A stretch of 64,000 nucleotides of DNA from an uncultured Paracoccus sp. (lineage in GTDB: Bacteria > Pseudomonadota > Alphaproteobacteria > Rhodobacterales > Rhodobacteraceae), in contig CAKTBJ010000007.1 in assembly GCA_934533075.1 (NCBI GenBank), forward strand, positions 21,201-85,200, in the 5' to 3' direction. The notes under the pieces are model-generated. The model did no database searches. It saw only the letters and a list, made by a program, of their open reading frames with translations, and was not told the origin of the DNA. The stretch's first letter is position 1. Every line of letters starts with the position of its first letter. The position numbers were made by a program, and so were the translations under genes. Shown here piece after piece: positions 19,430 to 27,981 of the stretch.

Positions 19430-20725
19430 CTATTCAGCCGCCATCGCCCCCATGCGGCCGGTGCGGGCGGCCTTGATGCGGTCCTCGATCTCCTCGCGGA
19501 AATTGCGGATCAGGCCCTGAACCGGCCAGGCGGCGGCATCGCCGAGGGCGCAGATCGTATGCCCCTCGACCTTCTTGGACACGTCATAAAGCAGGTCGAT
19601 CTCCTCCAGATCGGCCTCGCCCTTCACCAGCCGTTCCATGATGCGCATCATCCAGCCGGTGCCCTCGCGGCAGGGCGTGCACTGGCCGCAGGATTCGTGC
19701 TTGAAGAACTTGGACAGCCGCCAGATCGCCTTGATGACATCGGTGGACTGGTCCATCACGATCATGCAGGCGGTGCCGAAGCTGGACTGCAATTCCCGCA
19801 TGCCGTCATAGTCCATGATGGCGTTTTCGCACTGTTCCGCCGTCAGCACCGGGCAGGAGGCGCCGCCGGGAATCACCGCCTTGAGGTTCTTCCAGCCGCC
19901 GCGCACGCCGCCGCCATGCTTCTCGATCAGCTCGCGCATGGGGATGGACATGGCTTCCTCGACCACGCAGGGGGCGTTGATATGGCCGGTCAGGCCGAAC
20001 AGCTTGACGCCGGCATTGTTCGGGCGGCCGAAGCCCGCGAACCATTCCGGACCGCGCCGCAGGATGGTGGGCGTCACTGCGATGGATTCGACGTTGTTGA
20101 CGGTGGTCGGGCAGCCGTAAAGCCCCGCGCCGGCCGGGAAGGGCGGCTTCATGCGCGGCATGCCCTTCTTGCCCTCCAGCGATTCCAGCAACGCAGTTTC
20201 CTCGCCGCAGATATAGGCGCCGGCGCCGTGGGCGACGAAGAAGTCGAAATCCCAGCCCGAGCCGGCGGCGTTGCGGCCCAGAAGGCCGGCGTCATAGCAC
20301 TCGTCCACGGCGGCTTGCAGGGCCTCGCGCTCGCGGATGAACTCGCCCCGCAGATAGACGTAAGCCGTATGCGCGCCCATCGCGAAGCTGGCGATCAGCG
20401 CGCCCTCGATCAGCGTATGCGGATCGTGGCGCATGATCTCGCGGTCCTTGCAGGTCGCGGGTTCGGATTCGTCGCCGTTGATGACCAGATAGGCGGGGCG
20501 GCCGTCCGTTTCCCTGGGCATGAAGGACCATTTCAGGCCGGTGGGAAAGCCCGCACCGCCCCGTCCGCGCAGACCGGAGGCCTTCACCTGCTCGATGATC
20601 TTGTCGCGGCCGCGCGCGATGATCTCGGCGGTGCCGTCCCAGCAGCCGCGCGCGCGGGCGCCTTTCAGCCCTGGCTCGCCCATGCCGTAGAGGTTCGTAA
20701 AGATCCGGTCAGAATCGTTCAGCAT
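19430..20725 (-). CDS. nuoF: NADH-quinone oxidoreductase subunit F
   Basis: NADH- and FMN-binding subunit of complex I, 431 aa, the usual length for Paracoccus. The nucleotide/FMN site is visible as [16 protein letters not shown] (residues 50-65) and [19 protein letters not shown] near 170-188. The [4Fe-4S] N3 site is [12 protein letters not shown] near residue 350 plus a later cysteine in HTICALGD. The following gene on the strand is the 173-aa protein, 9 nt away; the DUF5337-like gene lies 42 nt upstream. Confidence 0.97.
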   Translation of the reverse strand: MLNDSDRIFTNLYGMGEPGLKGARARGCWDGTAEIIARGRDKIIEQVKASGLRGRGGAGFPTGLKWSFMPRETDGRPAYLVINGDESEPATCKDREIMRHDPHTLIEGALIASFAMGAHTAYVYLRGEFIREREALQAAVDECYDAGLLGRNAAGSGWDFDFFVAHGAGAYICGEETALLESLEGKKGMPRMKPPFPAGAGLYGCPTTVNNVESIAVTPTILRRGPEWFAGFGRPNNAGVKLFGLTGHINAPCVVEEAMSIPMRELIEKHGGGVRGGWKNLKAVIPGGASCPVLTAEQCENAIMDYDGMRELQSSFGTACMIVMDQSTDVIKAIWRLSKFFKHESCGQCTPCREGTGWMMRIMERLVKGEADLEEIDLLYDVSKKVEGHTICALGDAAAWPVQGLIRNFREEIEDRIKAARTGRMGAMAAE

Positions 20726-20767
20726 CTCGCCGTCATCCTTGTTGCGCGCGACCTGCGCCGCGCGATC

Positions 20768-20989
20768 TCATCCGTTCCCCCCGGAGCGGCCGCGCCACAG
20801 CGCCACCGCCAGCACCAGCGCCCAGATGAACGCCGCCATTGCCGCAAGGTCTATCAGAAAGGCATATTCCCCCGCCAGCCCCAGCCGCGGCCCCAGCCAT
20901 TGGAAACCCACCCAGATCCCGGCCGCCACCGCGATCACCAGCGCGATGCGGCGCATCTGGGCGGTCTCGGCGGCAGAGCGGTCGGTCAT
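20768..20989 (-). CDS. DUF5337-like small membrane protein
   Basis: A 73-aa protein with a short charged N-terminus (MTDRSAAETAQMRRIALVIA) and two transmembrane helices (about residues 14-32 and 42-64). Size, topology and place just upstream of nuoF match the alphaproteobacterial family I recall as DUF5337; function unknown. It starts 3 nt after the stop of the 309-aa HhH gene and ends 42 nt before nuoF, so it is co-transcribed. Possibly a membrane-arm accessory factor, by context only. Confidence 0.8.
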   Translation of the reverse strand: MTDRSAAETAQMRRIALVIAVAAGIWVGFQWLGPRLGLAGEYAFLIDLAAMAAFIWALVLAVALWRGRSGGNG

Positions 20990-20992
20990 GCC

Positions 20993-21922
20993 TCAGCCCT
21001 CGACGGACGGGGATGCGTCGGCAGAGCGGGCCAGCAGGGCCTGCGCCTGCCCCACCCAGTCGTCGCTGCGGATCCGCCCGCCCATGCGGCCCAGCCGCGC
21101 GGCCATGTCGTCGATCTGCGCCTGATCCCAGGCGGCGATCTGGCTGACGCGGACCACCCCGGCCTCGTGCAGGGTCTTTTCCAGCGCCGGGCCGATGCCC
21201 CTGATCCGCTTGAGGTCGTCGGGCGCGGAGGCGGCATCCGCCAGCGCCGCCACGCCATCGGCGCCGGGTTCGGGCAGCGGCGCGGGACCGGCGGCGGCGA
21301 CCGGCACGGCGGGCACTTCGGCCGCCAGCGCATCCGCCATCGCCTCGGCGGCCGGCGGCAGGTCGGGGGCGGCTTCGGCGTCAGGCTGCGGCTGCGGCGC
21401 GGTCTCCGCCGCCGGCTCGGGCGCTGCCTGCCCCTCCGCCTCCGGCGCGACCTCGGGCGCGGCCTGCGCTGCGGCCGGGGCCTCGTCCTCCTCCTCCTCC
21501 TCGGGCAGCATGGCGAAGCGGTGGTCGCCGACATCCTCGGCATCCTCTCCGCTGCGCGCCCAGATGACCAGGCCGGTCAGCCCGATCATCGCCAGCAATG
21601 CAAAGACGAAACCGGCCGAGCCTGACATGTCCCCTACCCCCGAAAGCCCGATCCACACCAACAGCGCCAGCACCGCGACCAGCAGCAGCCAGCCGGGCAC
21701 CCCCTCGCTTTCGTTCACGGGCGGCTGTTCCCGGTCGCCGGTATCGCCCTTGCAGACGGCCCAGACCAGAATGCCCGTCAGCATCCAATAGACCAGCACG
21801 GCCAGGAAGAACCCCGCCGGCGCCGACAGCGACCCTATGCCCGACAGCGCCACCCAGACAGACAATCCCGCCACCAGTCCGGTGGCCCGCAGCTTGTTTC
21901 TGGTCTGGTCGTCTGTCGCCAT
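20993..21922 (-). CDS. membrane protein with C-terminal helix-hairpin-helix domain, NuoE-associated
   Basis: Unknown function, 309 aa from the ATG at 21922 (MATDDQTRNKLRATG). Layout: two hydrophobic hairpins (about 14-60 and 80-125) that are copies of each other, an acidic Glu/Ala/Pro-rich linker (about 140-225, with EEEEEDE), and a C-terminal HhH domain DDLKRIRGIGPALEKTLHEA followed by IRSDDWVGQAQALL. That C-terminal domain is the one often fused to or found next to NuoE in alphaproteobacteria. It lies 134 nt after nuoE and 3 nt before the DUF5337-like gene. An upstream in-frame ATG at 21979 is less likely because the conserved part begins at MATDD. Confidence 0.8.
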   Translation of the reverse strand: MATDDQTRNKLRATGLVAGLSVWVALSGIGSLSAPAGFFLAVLVYWMLTGILVWAVCKGDTGDREQPPVNESEGVPGWLLLVAVLALLVWIGLSGVGDMSGSAGFVFALLAMIGLTGLVIWARSGEDAEDVGDHRFAMLPEEEEEDEAPAAAQAAPEVAPEAEGQAAPEPAAETAPQPQPDAEAAPDLPPAAEAMADALAAEVPAVPVAAAGPAPLPEPGADGVAALADAASAPDDLKRIRGIGPALEKTLHEAGVVRVSQIAAWDQAQIDDMAARLGRMGGRIRSDDWVGQAQALLARSADASPSVEG

Positions 21923-22056
21923 GTCGCCTTGCGGGCGCGCCCGGCGCGCCCCTCCCTTCGCTTGACCCTCGTCATGCACCGGAGGCGGCCATCGGCGCCC
22001 CGGCGATCTCGCCTCGTGGTTTCCGCCCCCGGATACGGGCCGGGCGCGCGCGGCCG

Positions 22057-22767
22057 TCAGGCCTCCTCGCGCCGCCAGGGGGTCAGAATCGGAACCTCGG
22101 TCCCGTCGATCCGCTTGAGTGTATCACCAAGCGCCACGGCGCGCGACACGCTGCCGTTATGCCCGGCGACCTTGGCCCCCATCAAGGCCGTGCGCCCGCC
22201 CAGCGGCTCGGCCGAAAAGCGGCCGTTCTGCGGACCCGGCACCGGCACCTCGCCCGCCGCCATCGCGTCGATCAGCGCCGACAGGCTTTCGGGGGTCAGG
22301 TCCTCGTAAAAATCCTTGCCGATCTGGGCCATCGGCGCATTGGTGCAGGCGCCCAGGCATTCGACCTCCTCCCACGAGAAATTGCCGTCGGCCGAGACCA
22401 TATGCGGCTGCGGCGCGATCTTCTCGCGGCAGACGCGGATCAGGTCCTCGGCGCCGCAGATCATGCAGGTCGTGGTGCCGCAGACCTGGACATGGGCGAT
22501 CCTGCCCACCGGCTGCAACTGGAACATGAAGTAGAAGCTGGCCACTTCCAGCGCCCGGATATGGGGCATGCCCAGCAGATCGGCGCAATATTCGATGGCG
22601 GGCCGGGTCAGCCAGCCCTCCTGCTCCTGCGCGCGCCACAGGATCGGGATGATGGCGCTGGCCTGCCGGCCCTCGGGATATTTGGTCATCTGCGCCTTCG
22701 CCCAGTCCAGGTTGGCGGGCGTGAAAGCGAAGCTTTCGGGCTGGTCGGGGGACAGGCGGCGGAGCAT
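22057..22767 (-). CDS. nuoE: NADH-quinone oxidoreductase subunit E
   Basis: Thioredoxin-like [2Fe-2S] subunit of the NADH dehydrogenase module, 236 aa from the ATG at 22767 ([15 protein letters not shown]). The N1a ligands are in [10 protein letters not shown] and, about 37 residues on, [10 protein letters not shown]. The family motif [15 protein letters not shown] lies just before. The start is 7 nt after the stop of the 115-aa membrane gene. The C-terminal ~60 residues (from [15 protein letters not shown]) are an extension typical of alphaproteobacterial NuoE. Confidence 0.96.
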   Translation of the reverse strand: MLRRLSPDQPESFAFTPANLDWAKAQMTKYPEGRQASAIIPILWRAQEQEGWLTRPAIEYCADLLGMPHIRALEVASFYFMFQLQPVGRIAHVQVCGTTTCMICGAEDLIRVCREKIAPQPHMVSADGNFSWEEVECLGACTNAPMAQIGKDFYEDLTPESLSALIDAMAAGEVPVPGPQNGRFSAEPLGGRTALMGAKVAGHNGSVSRAVALGDTLKRIDGTEVPILTPWRREEA

Positions 22768-22774
22768 GGCGTCC

Positions 22775-23122
22775 TCAGCTTTGCGCGAAATAGGCCAGCA
22801 GGGCGCCGGCACTGGCCAGCCCTGCGACGATCAGGTGAAGCCGGAAGGCATAGACCTCGCGGCGATAGACGAAGGCGTCGCCATAGGCGATGACCGCGCA
22901 GACGATCATCACGGCCAGCAGGAAGCCCGGCAGGTTCAGCCAGACCCCGATCAGCGCCATCAGCGCCATGCCGCCATAGCGCACCAGCATGGCCTGCGGC
23001 AGCATCTCGGTGCTGTGCCCGATCAGCCGCAGCCCGGACTGCCGGTTCGTGGCCAGCAGCACCGTGACCACCGCCAGCGCCAGCGCGGCGATCCCGACGC
23101 AGATGCGGGCCAGCAGCAGCAT
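22775..23122 (-). CDS. small membrane protein, 115 aa, between nuoD and nuoE
   Basis: Unknown function. About four hydrophobic segments (residues 3-23, 44-60, 64-82 and 93-112) with the loop [20 protein letters not shown] between the first two. Its ATG at 23122 overlaps the TGA of the 48-aa frame upstream (TGATG), and its stop is 7 nt before nuoE. An unidentified frame occupies a similar place in the P. denitrificans cluster as I recall. No domain recognised. Confidence 0.8.
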   Translation of the reverse strand: MLLLARICVGIAALALAVVTVLLATNRQSGLRLIGHSTEMLPQAMLVRYGGMALMALIGVWLNLPGFLLAVMIVCAVIAYGDAFVYRREVYAFRLHLIVAGLASAGALLAYFAQS

Positions 23123-23268
23123 CAGCGGTCCCCCTCACCGAGGGCGATGCCCGTGGTGCCGACAGGCGCCGCGGCATCGGCCGGCACGCGGCCCCCGGCG
23201 ATCCGGCCGGGACCGGCGGGCGCAGGGACCGGGCCATCGGGCCGGTTGAGGAACGGGCGGCGCGGCAT
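23122..23268 (-). CDS. 48-aa small protein, coupled on both sides, in nuo cluster
   Basis: A short frame starting at the ATG at 23268 ([20 protein letters not shown]) and ending with TGA at 23124-23122. Both junctions are one-base TGATG overlaps: its ATG overlaps the TGA of the 91-aa gene and its TGA overlaps the ATG of the 115-aa gene. That exact fit, with no other way to bridge the 145-nt gap, is the main evidence that it is translated. The product is Pro/Gly/Ala-rich, soluble, and resembles no family I know. It could merely be a coupling leader. Confidence 0.6.
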   Translation of the reverse strand: MPRRPFLNRPDGPVPAPAGPGRIAGGRVPADAAAPVGTTGIALGEGDR

Positions 23269-23543
23269 CAGAGGCAGGCCTCCGTCCTGAGGACCAGCAC
23301 GTCGCCGTCAAGCTCGGCCAGACCCTCGCCCATCAGGGCCTGGAAGATCGGCCGCGTCTCCTCCATGACGAAGCCCAGCGGCGGCAGCACCTCGTCGGCC
23401 AGGGCCTCGGTCAGCCGGCAACCATGATCCTCGATGGTGGCGATCAGCAGCGCGCGCTTGCCGGCATCATCGGCGGCCTCGGCCAGCGCCGGAACGGCCG
23501 GCAGCGTGGCGGCGAAAGCGGCGAAAAGGGCGGCCCGGCTCAT
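23268..23543 (-). CDS. small secreted protein, 91 aa, after nuoD
   Basis: Unknown function. The first 21 residues ([21 protein letters not shown]) are a signal peptide with an ALA|E cleavage site; the mature part has two cysteines ([10 protein letters not shown] and the TEACL end), perhaps disulfide-linked. The ATG overlaps the nuoD stop by four bases (ATGA) and the TGA overlaps the next small frame (TGATG). It is clearly part of the nuo transcript. Confidence 0.8.
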   Translation of the reverse strand: MSRAALFAAFAATLPAVPALAEAADDAGKRALLIATIEDHGCRLTEALADEVLPPLGFVMEETRPIFQALMGEGLAELDGDVLVLRTEACL

Positions 23544-24778
23544 CTGTCCACCTCGCCGAACACGATGTCCATCGAACCCAGCAGCGCCGAGACATCGGCC
23601 AGCAGATGGCCCTTGGCCGCCCAGTCGATGCTTTGCAGATGCAAGAAGCCCGGCGCGCGCAGCTTGGCGCGGTAAGGCTTGTTCGTCCCGTCCGACACCA
23701 GATAGACGCCGAATTCGCCCTTGGGCGCCTCGACGGCGGCATAGACCTCGCCCGCCGGCACCTTGAAGCCCTCGGTATACAGCTTGAAATGGTGGATCAG
23801 GCTTTCCATGTCGCGCTTCATCTCGGCGCGCCTGGGCGGGGCCAGCTTGCCGCGGGCCAGCACGTCGCCCGCCGGCTCGGCCTTCAGCTTGGCGATGGCC
23901 TGCCGCATGATGCGGGTGGATTGCAGCATCTCCTCCATGCGGCAGAGATAGCGGTCGTAGCAGTCGCCGTTCACCCCCACCGGCACGTCGAACTCGAACT
24001 CGTCATAGCATTCGTAGGGCTGGCTGCGCCGCAGGTCCCAGGCCATGCCCGAGCCGCGCACCATCACCCCGGAATAGCCCCAGTCCAGCGCGTCCTGCTC
24101 GGTCACGATGGCGATGTCGACGTTGCGCTGCTTGAAGATGCGGTTTTCCGTCAGCAGCGTGTGCAGGTCGTCCACCACGCGCGGAAACTGCACGCACCAG
24201 TCGTCCATGTCGTCCAGCAGCGCCGGCGGCAGGTCCTGATGCACCCCGCCGGGGCGGAAGTAATTGGCGTGCAGGCGCGCCCCGCAGGCGCGCTCGTAGA
24301 ACACCATCAGCTTCTCGCGCTCCTCGAAACCCCAGAGCGGCGGCGTCAGCGCCCCCACATCCATCGCCTGCGTGGTCACGTTCAGCAGGTGGTTCAGGAT
24401 GCGGCCGATTTCCGAGAACAGCACCCGGATCAACTGCGCCCGGCGCGGCACGACCGTGCCGGTCAGCTTTTCGATCGCGAGGCACCAGGCATGTTCCTGA
24501 TTCATCGGCGCGACGTAATCCAGCCGGTCCAGATAGGGCAGGTTTTGCAGATAGGTGCGGCTCTCCATCAGCTTTTCGGTGCCGCGATGCAGCAGGCCGA
24601 TATGCGGGTCGGCACGCTCGACCACCTCGCCGTCCAGTTCCAGCACCAGACGCAGCACGCCGTGGGCCGCCGGGTGCTGGGGACCGAAGTTGATGTTGAA
24701 GTTGCGGATGCGCTGCTCGCCGGCCAGCAGGTCGTGGCTGCCGTCGTCATAGCTGTTGACGCGAATGTCGCCGTCCAT
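23540..24778 (-). CDS. nuoD: NADH-quinone oxidoreductase subunit D
   Basis: 49-kDa-type subunit lining the quinone site with NuoB and NuoH, 412 aa. Conserved segments include [20 protein letters not shown] (residues 30-49) with the quinone-binding histidine, [12 protein letters not shown] (62-73) and [17 protein letters not shown] (81-97). The C-terminus ends in [13 protein letters not shown], the universal end of this family. It is separated from nuoC by a GFA-family gene and overlaps the next gene by 4 nt. Confidence 0.97.
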   Translation of the reverse strand: MDGDIRVNSYDDGSHDLLAGEQRIRNFNINFGPQHPAAHGVLRLVLELDGEVVERADPHIGLLHRGTEKLMESRTYLQNLPYLDRLDYVAPMNQEHAWCLAIEKLTGTVVPRRAQLIRVLFSEIGRILNHLLNVTTQAMDVGALTPPLWGFEEREKLMVFYERACGARLHANYFRPGGVHQDLPPALLDDMDDWCVQFPRVVDDLHTLLTENRIFKQRNVDIAIVTEQDALDWGYSGVMVRGSGMAWDLRRSQPYECYDEFEFDVPVGVNGDCYDRYLCRMEEMLQSTRIMRQAIAKLKAEPAGDVLARGKLAPPRRAEMKRDMESLIHHFKLYTEGFKVPAGEVYAAVEAPKGEFGVYLVSDGTNKPYRAKLRAPGFLHLQSIDWAAKGHLLADVSALLGSMDIVFGEVDR

Positions 24779-24781
24779 CCG

Positions 24782-25204
24782 TCAGCCCTCCTGCTGCGCG
24801 TATTGCGCCATGAACTCGGCCTCGGTCATGGTCGTGGTCGGGCCGGCCAGCGCATAGCTGGCGGGCTTGCAGTCGATGAACAGCTCATGGCGCACCGGGA
24901 AGCGGGCCGGGTCCTCGAACGCCTGCACCGAGACGAAGGCCATCGCCCCGTCGCGCGACAGCCAGGCCAGCGACGCGCCGCAGCGGGTGCAGAAGGCGCG
25001 CTCGCCCCATTCGCTGGACTGGAAGCGGGTCACCGGCGCGCCCTCGGCGAACTCAAGGCCGCCCGAGCAATCCACCACGATGAACATGCCGCCCGAGAAC
25101 CGGCGGCACATCCCGCAATGGCAGACGCCCGCCTCGTCCGAGACCGGACGCGCGGTGAAGGTGCTGGCACCGCAGAGGCAGCGGCCGGAGAGAGCCTCGC
25201 CCAT
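24782..25204 (-). CDS. GFA family protein between nuoC and nuoD
   Basis: A 140-aa zinc-binding protein of the GFA (glutathione-dependent formaldehyde-activating enzyme-like, CENP-V) family. Cysteine motifs in order are RCLCG (residues 8-12), CHCGMCRR (28-35) and CTRCGASL (near 72-79), the usual two-zinc pattern, apparently complete. The ATG at 25204 overlaps the nuoC TGA by one base (TGATG) and the stop is 3 nt before nuoD. Substrate unknown; most family members have no proven formaldehyde role. Its insertion between two core complex I genes is unusual outside this lineage. Confidence 0.9.
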   Translation of the reverse strand: MGEALSGRCLCGASTFTARPVSDEAGVCHCGMCRRFSGGMFIVVDCSGGLEFAEGAPVTRFQSSEWGERAFCTRCGASLAWLSRDGAMAFVSVQAFEDPARFPVRHELFIDCKPASYALAGPTTTMTEAEFMAQYAQQEG

Positions 25205-25821
25205 CACTTCGCCCCCTTCTCGTCGCCGGGCAGGATGTATTTCGCGCCCTCCCACGGCGACAGGAAATCGAACTGGCGATATTCCTGGGTCAGGTTCACC
25301 GGCTCGTAGACGACGCGGCGGGCCTCCTCGTCGTAGCGGACCTCGACATAGCCGGTCGTGGGGAAGTCCTTGCGCAGCGGATGGCCGCGGAAACCGTAAT
25401 CGGTCAGGATGCGGCGCAGGTCCGGGTGGCCCGAGAACATGATCCCGAACATGTCGAAGACCTCGCGCTCGAACCAGTTGGCCGAGGGGTGGATCTTGAT
25501 GATCGAGGGCACCAGATCGTCCTCGCGCACGGCGGCGCGCAGGCGGATGCGCTGGTTGCGATACATGGAGAGGAACTGCCACACCACATCGAACCGGGCC
25601 GGACGCTCCGGGTAGTCGACAGCGGTGATGTCCACCAGCGTCGAGAACCGGCAATTCGGGTCGCTGCGCAGGAACTCGACCAGCTCGACGATATGGGCGG
25701 CGGTGACGGTCAGGTTCAGCTCGCCATAGGCCATCTCGGTCGCGATGACGGCATCGGGCATGCGCGCCGCCACCAGCTCGCCGATGTCGCGCAGGGCGTC
25801 GAGGTCGGGATAGGCGGCCAT
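25204..25821 (-). CDS. nuoC: NADH-quinone oxidoreductase subunit C
   Basis: 30-kDa-type peripheral subunit, 205 aa. The signature [20 protein letters not shown] (near 125-144) and [12 protein letters not shown] are intact. nuoC is separate from nuoD here (fused in E. coli). It starts 2 nt after the nuoB stop and is coupled by TGATG to the GFA-family gene. Confidence 0.97.
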   Translation of the reverse strand: MAAYPDLDALRDIGELVAARMPDAVIATEMAYGELNLTVTAAHIVELVEFLRSDPNCRFSTLVDITAVDYPERPARFDVVWQFLSMYRNQRIRLRAAVREDDLVPSIIKIHPSANWFEREVFDMFGIMFSGHPDLRRILTDYGFRGHPLRKDFPTTGYVEVRYDEEARRVVYEPVNLTQEYRQFDFLSPWEGAKYILPGDEKGAK

Positions 25822-25823
25822 CG

Positions 25824-26713
<890 letters not shown>

Positions 26714-26771
26714 GGAAGGTGGCTCCCTCTGCTCACGCGGGGGTCGCCCGCGAATGGGTCTGGCTCTGGCC

Positions 26772-26800
26772 GGTTTAGACCGGCGGGGTTGCGCGGTCAA
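26772..26800 (-). promoter_or_regulatory. candidate nuo operon promoter
   Basis: On the minus strand TTGACC (26800-26795) and TAAACC (26777-26772) are separated by 17 nt. A start about 7 nt further on would leave a leader of roughly 50 nt before the nuoA start at 26713. Only the position and the -35 box are strong; the -10 box is a poor match. Confidence 0.35.
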
Positions 26801-26880
26801 CCAAGCGCGGGGGCCGCGCTTGCGCGGAATCGTCGCGCGGGGGTGGCGAGGCCTGCGGCGGTGGCGCAGGCGGGCCTGCC

Positions 26881-26933
26881 GCCGGGCGGCAGCGCCGCGC
26901 CGCCAAGCCCCGCAGGGGTGCAGGCGGCGCGCC
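26881..26933 (+). repeat. dispersed GC-rich repeat, copy 1
   Basis: The unit starts GCCGGGCGGCAGCGCCG and continues CCGCCAAGCCCCGCAGGGG. Similar units occur at 48662-48716 (inverted) and 53019-53072. All copies are intergenic. Confidence 0.65.
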
Positions 26934-26950
26934 ACCCATGCCGGAAACGC

Positions 26951-27105
26951 GGCCGGCCCTTGCGCGTCGCGGGCAGCCGCGCGGCTGGCGGGGAACGAGT
27001 TGCCCGGCACCTGCGGTTGTGTGACGAGCCAGATGCAAGCGTATCACCGCGAGTTCCTGAGACGGCCGGGCAAGGTAAGAATGGCCGGCCCTTGCGCGTC
27101 GCGGG
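26951..27105 (+). repeat. pair of 23-nt direct repeats
   Basis: GGCCGGCCCTTGCGCGTCGC plus GGG is found identically at 26951-26973 and 27083-27105. The copies diverge at once on both sides. The 132-nt spacing is twice 66, the spacing of the repeats at 36842, which may be coincidence. Confidence 0.7.
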
Positions 27106-27129
27106 AAACCTTGCCCGCGGGCAAGGTTT
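27106..27129. terminator. perfect palindrome, possible terminator
   Basis: AAACCTTGCCCG at 27106-27117 is followed directly by its exact reverse complement (27118-27129) and then a further T. It lies 315 nt past the 3' end of the regulator gene and about 390 nt upstream of nuoA, so it could insulate the two transcription units. A loop-free 12-bp palindrome would need to open at its centre to form a hairpin. Confidence 0.45.
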
Positions 27130-27443
27130 TCGGGCAGCCCACCCGCCAGCCCCTACGTGCAGCCGGAGAAAGCCCGGCGCCCCCTACCCTAAAGGGGATG
27201 GCCCGCACCGCGCCGCTACGCGGCCCGGCACAGGCCGCGCTGCCGCCCGGCCATTCGTGACGCCGCATCACCGCGAACCGCCGTTCTTGCAATCGGCTGG
27301 AAGGGTGGGAACAGCCCCCGGTCACGCCGTCCGGCCCGAGGCCCCGCGTCATGCGATGCCGCGACGCGGCGTCACAGCCCGGCCCTTCGCACGCTGTCCG
27401 AATGTGGAGAAAGTGGAGAAAACGGTCCTGCCGACCCCGGCCC

Positions 27444-27869
27444 TCACTCCCGCCGCTTGCGGCAGTAGAGTTCCAGCCGGTGATCCACCAGCTCATAGCC
27501 ATGCGCGGCGGCGATCTGGCGTTGCAGGGCCTCGATCTCGGGCGAGAGGAACTCGATCACCCTTCCGCTGTCCATGTCGATGATATGGTCGTGATGGGGC
27601 CGCGTCCCGGCCTCGAACCGCGCCGCGCCGCTGCCGCCGAAGGCGTGGTTGCGCAGGATGCCCTTTTCCGCCAGCGCCGCCAGCGTGCGATAGGTCGTCG
27701 CCTGCGAAACCGAGGGATCGGCCAGCCGCGCCCGCGCCAGCACGGTCTCCGCATCCGGGTGGTCCTGCGCCGCCAGCAGCACCTGCATGATCGCCACGCG
27801 CTGGCGCGTCACGCGCAGCCCGGCTTCGCGCAGCATGGCCTCGGGGGTCTGGTCCGGCTTCGTCTCCAT
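27444..27869 (-). CDS. mur: Fur family transcriptional regulator, probably Mur/Fur (Mn/Fe)
   Basis: Metal-responsive repressor, 141 aa from the ATG at 27869 (METKPDQTPEAMLREAGLRV). The winged-helix domain spans about residues 10-85 (RVTRQRVAIMQVLLAAQDHP, ATTYRTLAALAEKGILRNH) and the metal site is HHDHIIDMDSGRVIEF. The structural CxxC zinc motif of E. coli Fur is absent, as in many alphaproteobacterial Fur/Mur proteins. It is divergent from sitABCD, a known target of Mur in this class, and the shared 112-nt spacer contains two operator-like palindromes. Manganese rather than iron sensing is inferred from the context only; an iron role remains possible. Confidence 0.85.
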   Translation of the reverse strand: METKPDQTPEAMLREAGLRVTRQRVAIMQVLLAAQDHPDAETVLARARLADPSVSQATTYRTLAALAEKGILRNHAFGGSGAARFEAGTRPHHDHIIDMDSGRVIEFLSPEIEALQRQIAAAHGYELVDHRLELYCRKRRE

Positions 27870-27906
27870 CACCGCCTGTCTCGCAAAAACCCGCCCCTCC
27901 TGCAAG

Positions 27907-27947
27907 TTGAGAGCGATTCGCATCTTGTAGTTGCGAACGTTTCTCAA
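27907..27947. promoter_or_regulatory. paired Fur/Mur-type operators between regulator and sitA
   Basis: Two 17-nt sites, TTGAGAGCGATTCGCAT (27907-27923) and TTGCGAACGTTTCTCAA (27931-27947), are near reverse complements of each other and each is itself partly palindromic, like Fur/Mur boxes (TTGMGARYGWTTCKCAA). They sit centrally in the divergent spacer, so one regulator could control both directions, including its own gene. Confidence 0.7.
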
Positions 27948-27981
27948 TACCAAGGCCCCACACACTGATTCGGAGGATACC

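Larger units (their letters stand above)
26714..27443. other. nuo promoter region and repeat-rich gap
   Basis: 730 nt between the regulator gene and nuoA. It holds the nuoA ribosome-binding site, a candidate promoter (26772-26800), one copy of a dispersed GC-rich repeat (26881-26933), two copies of a 23-nt direct repeat 132 nt apart (26951 and 27083), and a 24-nt perfect palindrome (27106-27129). Open frames here are low-complexity and were rejected. Confidence 0.6.
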
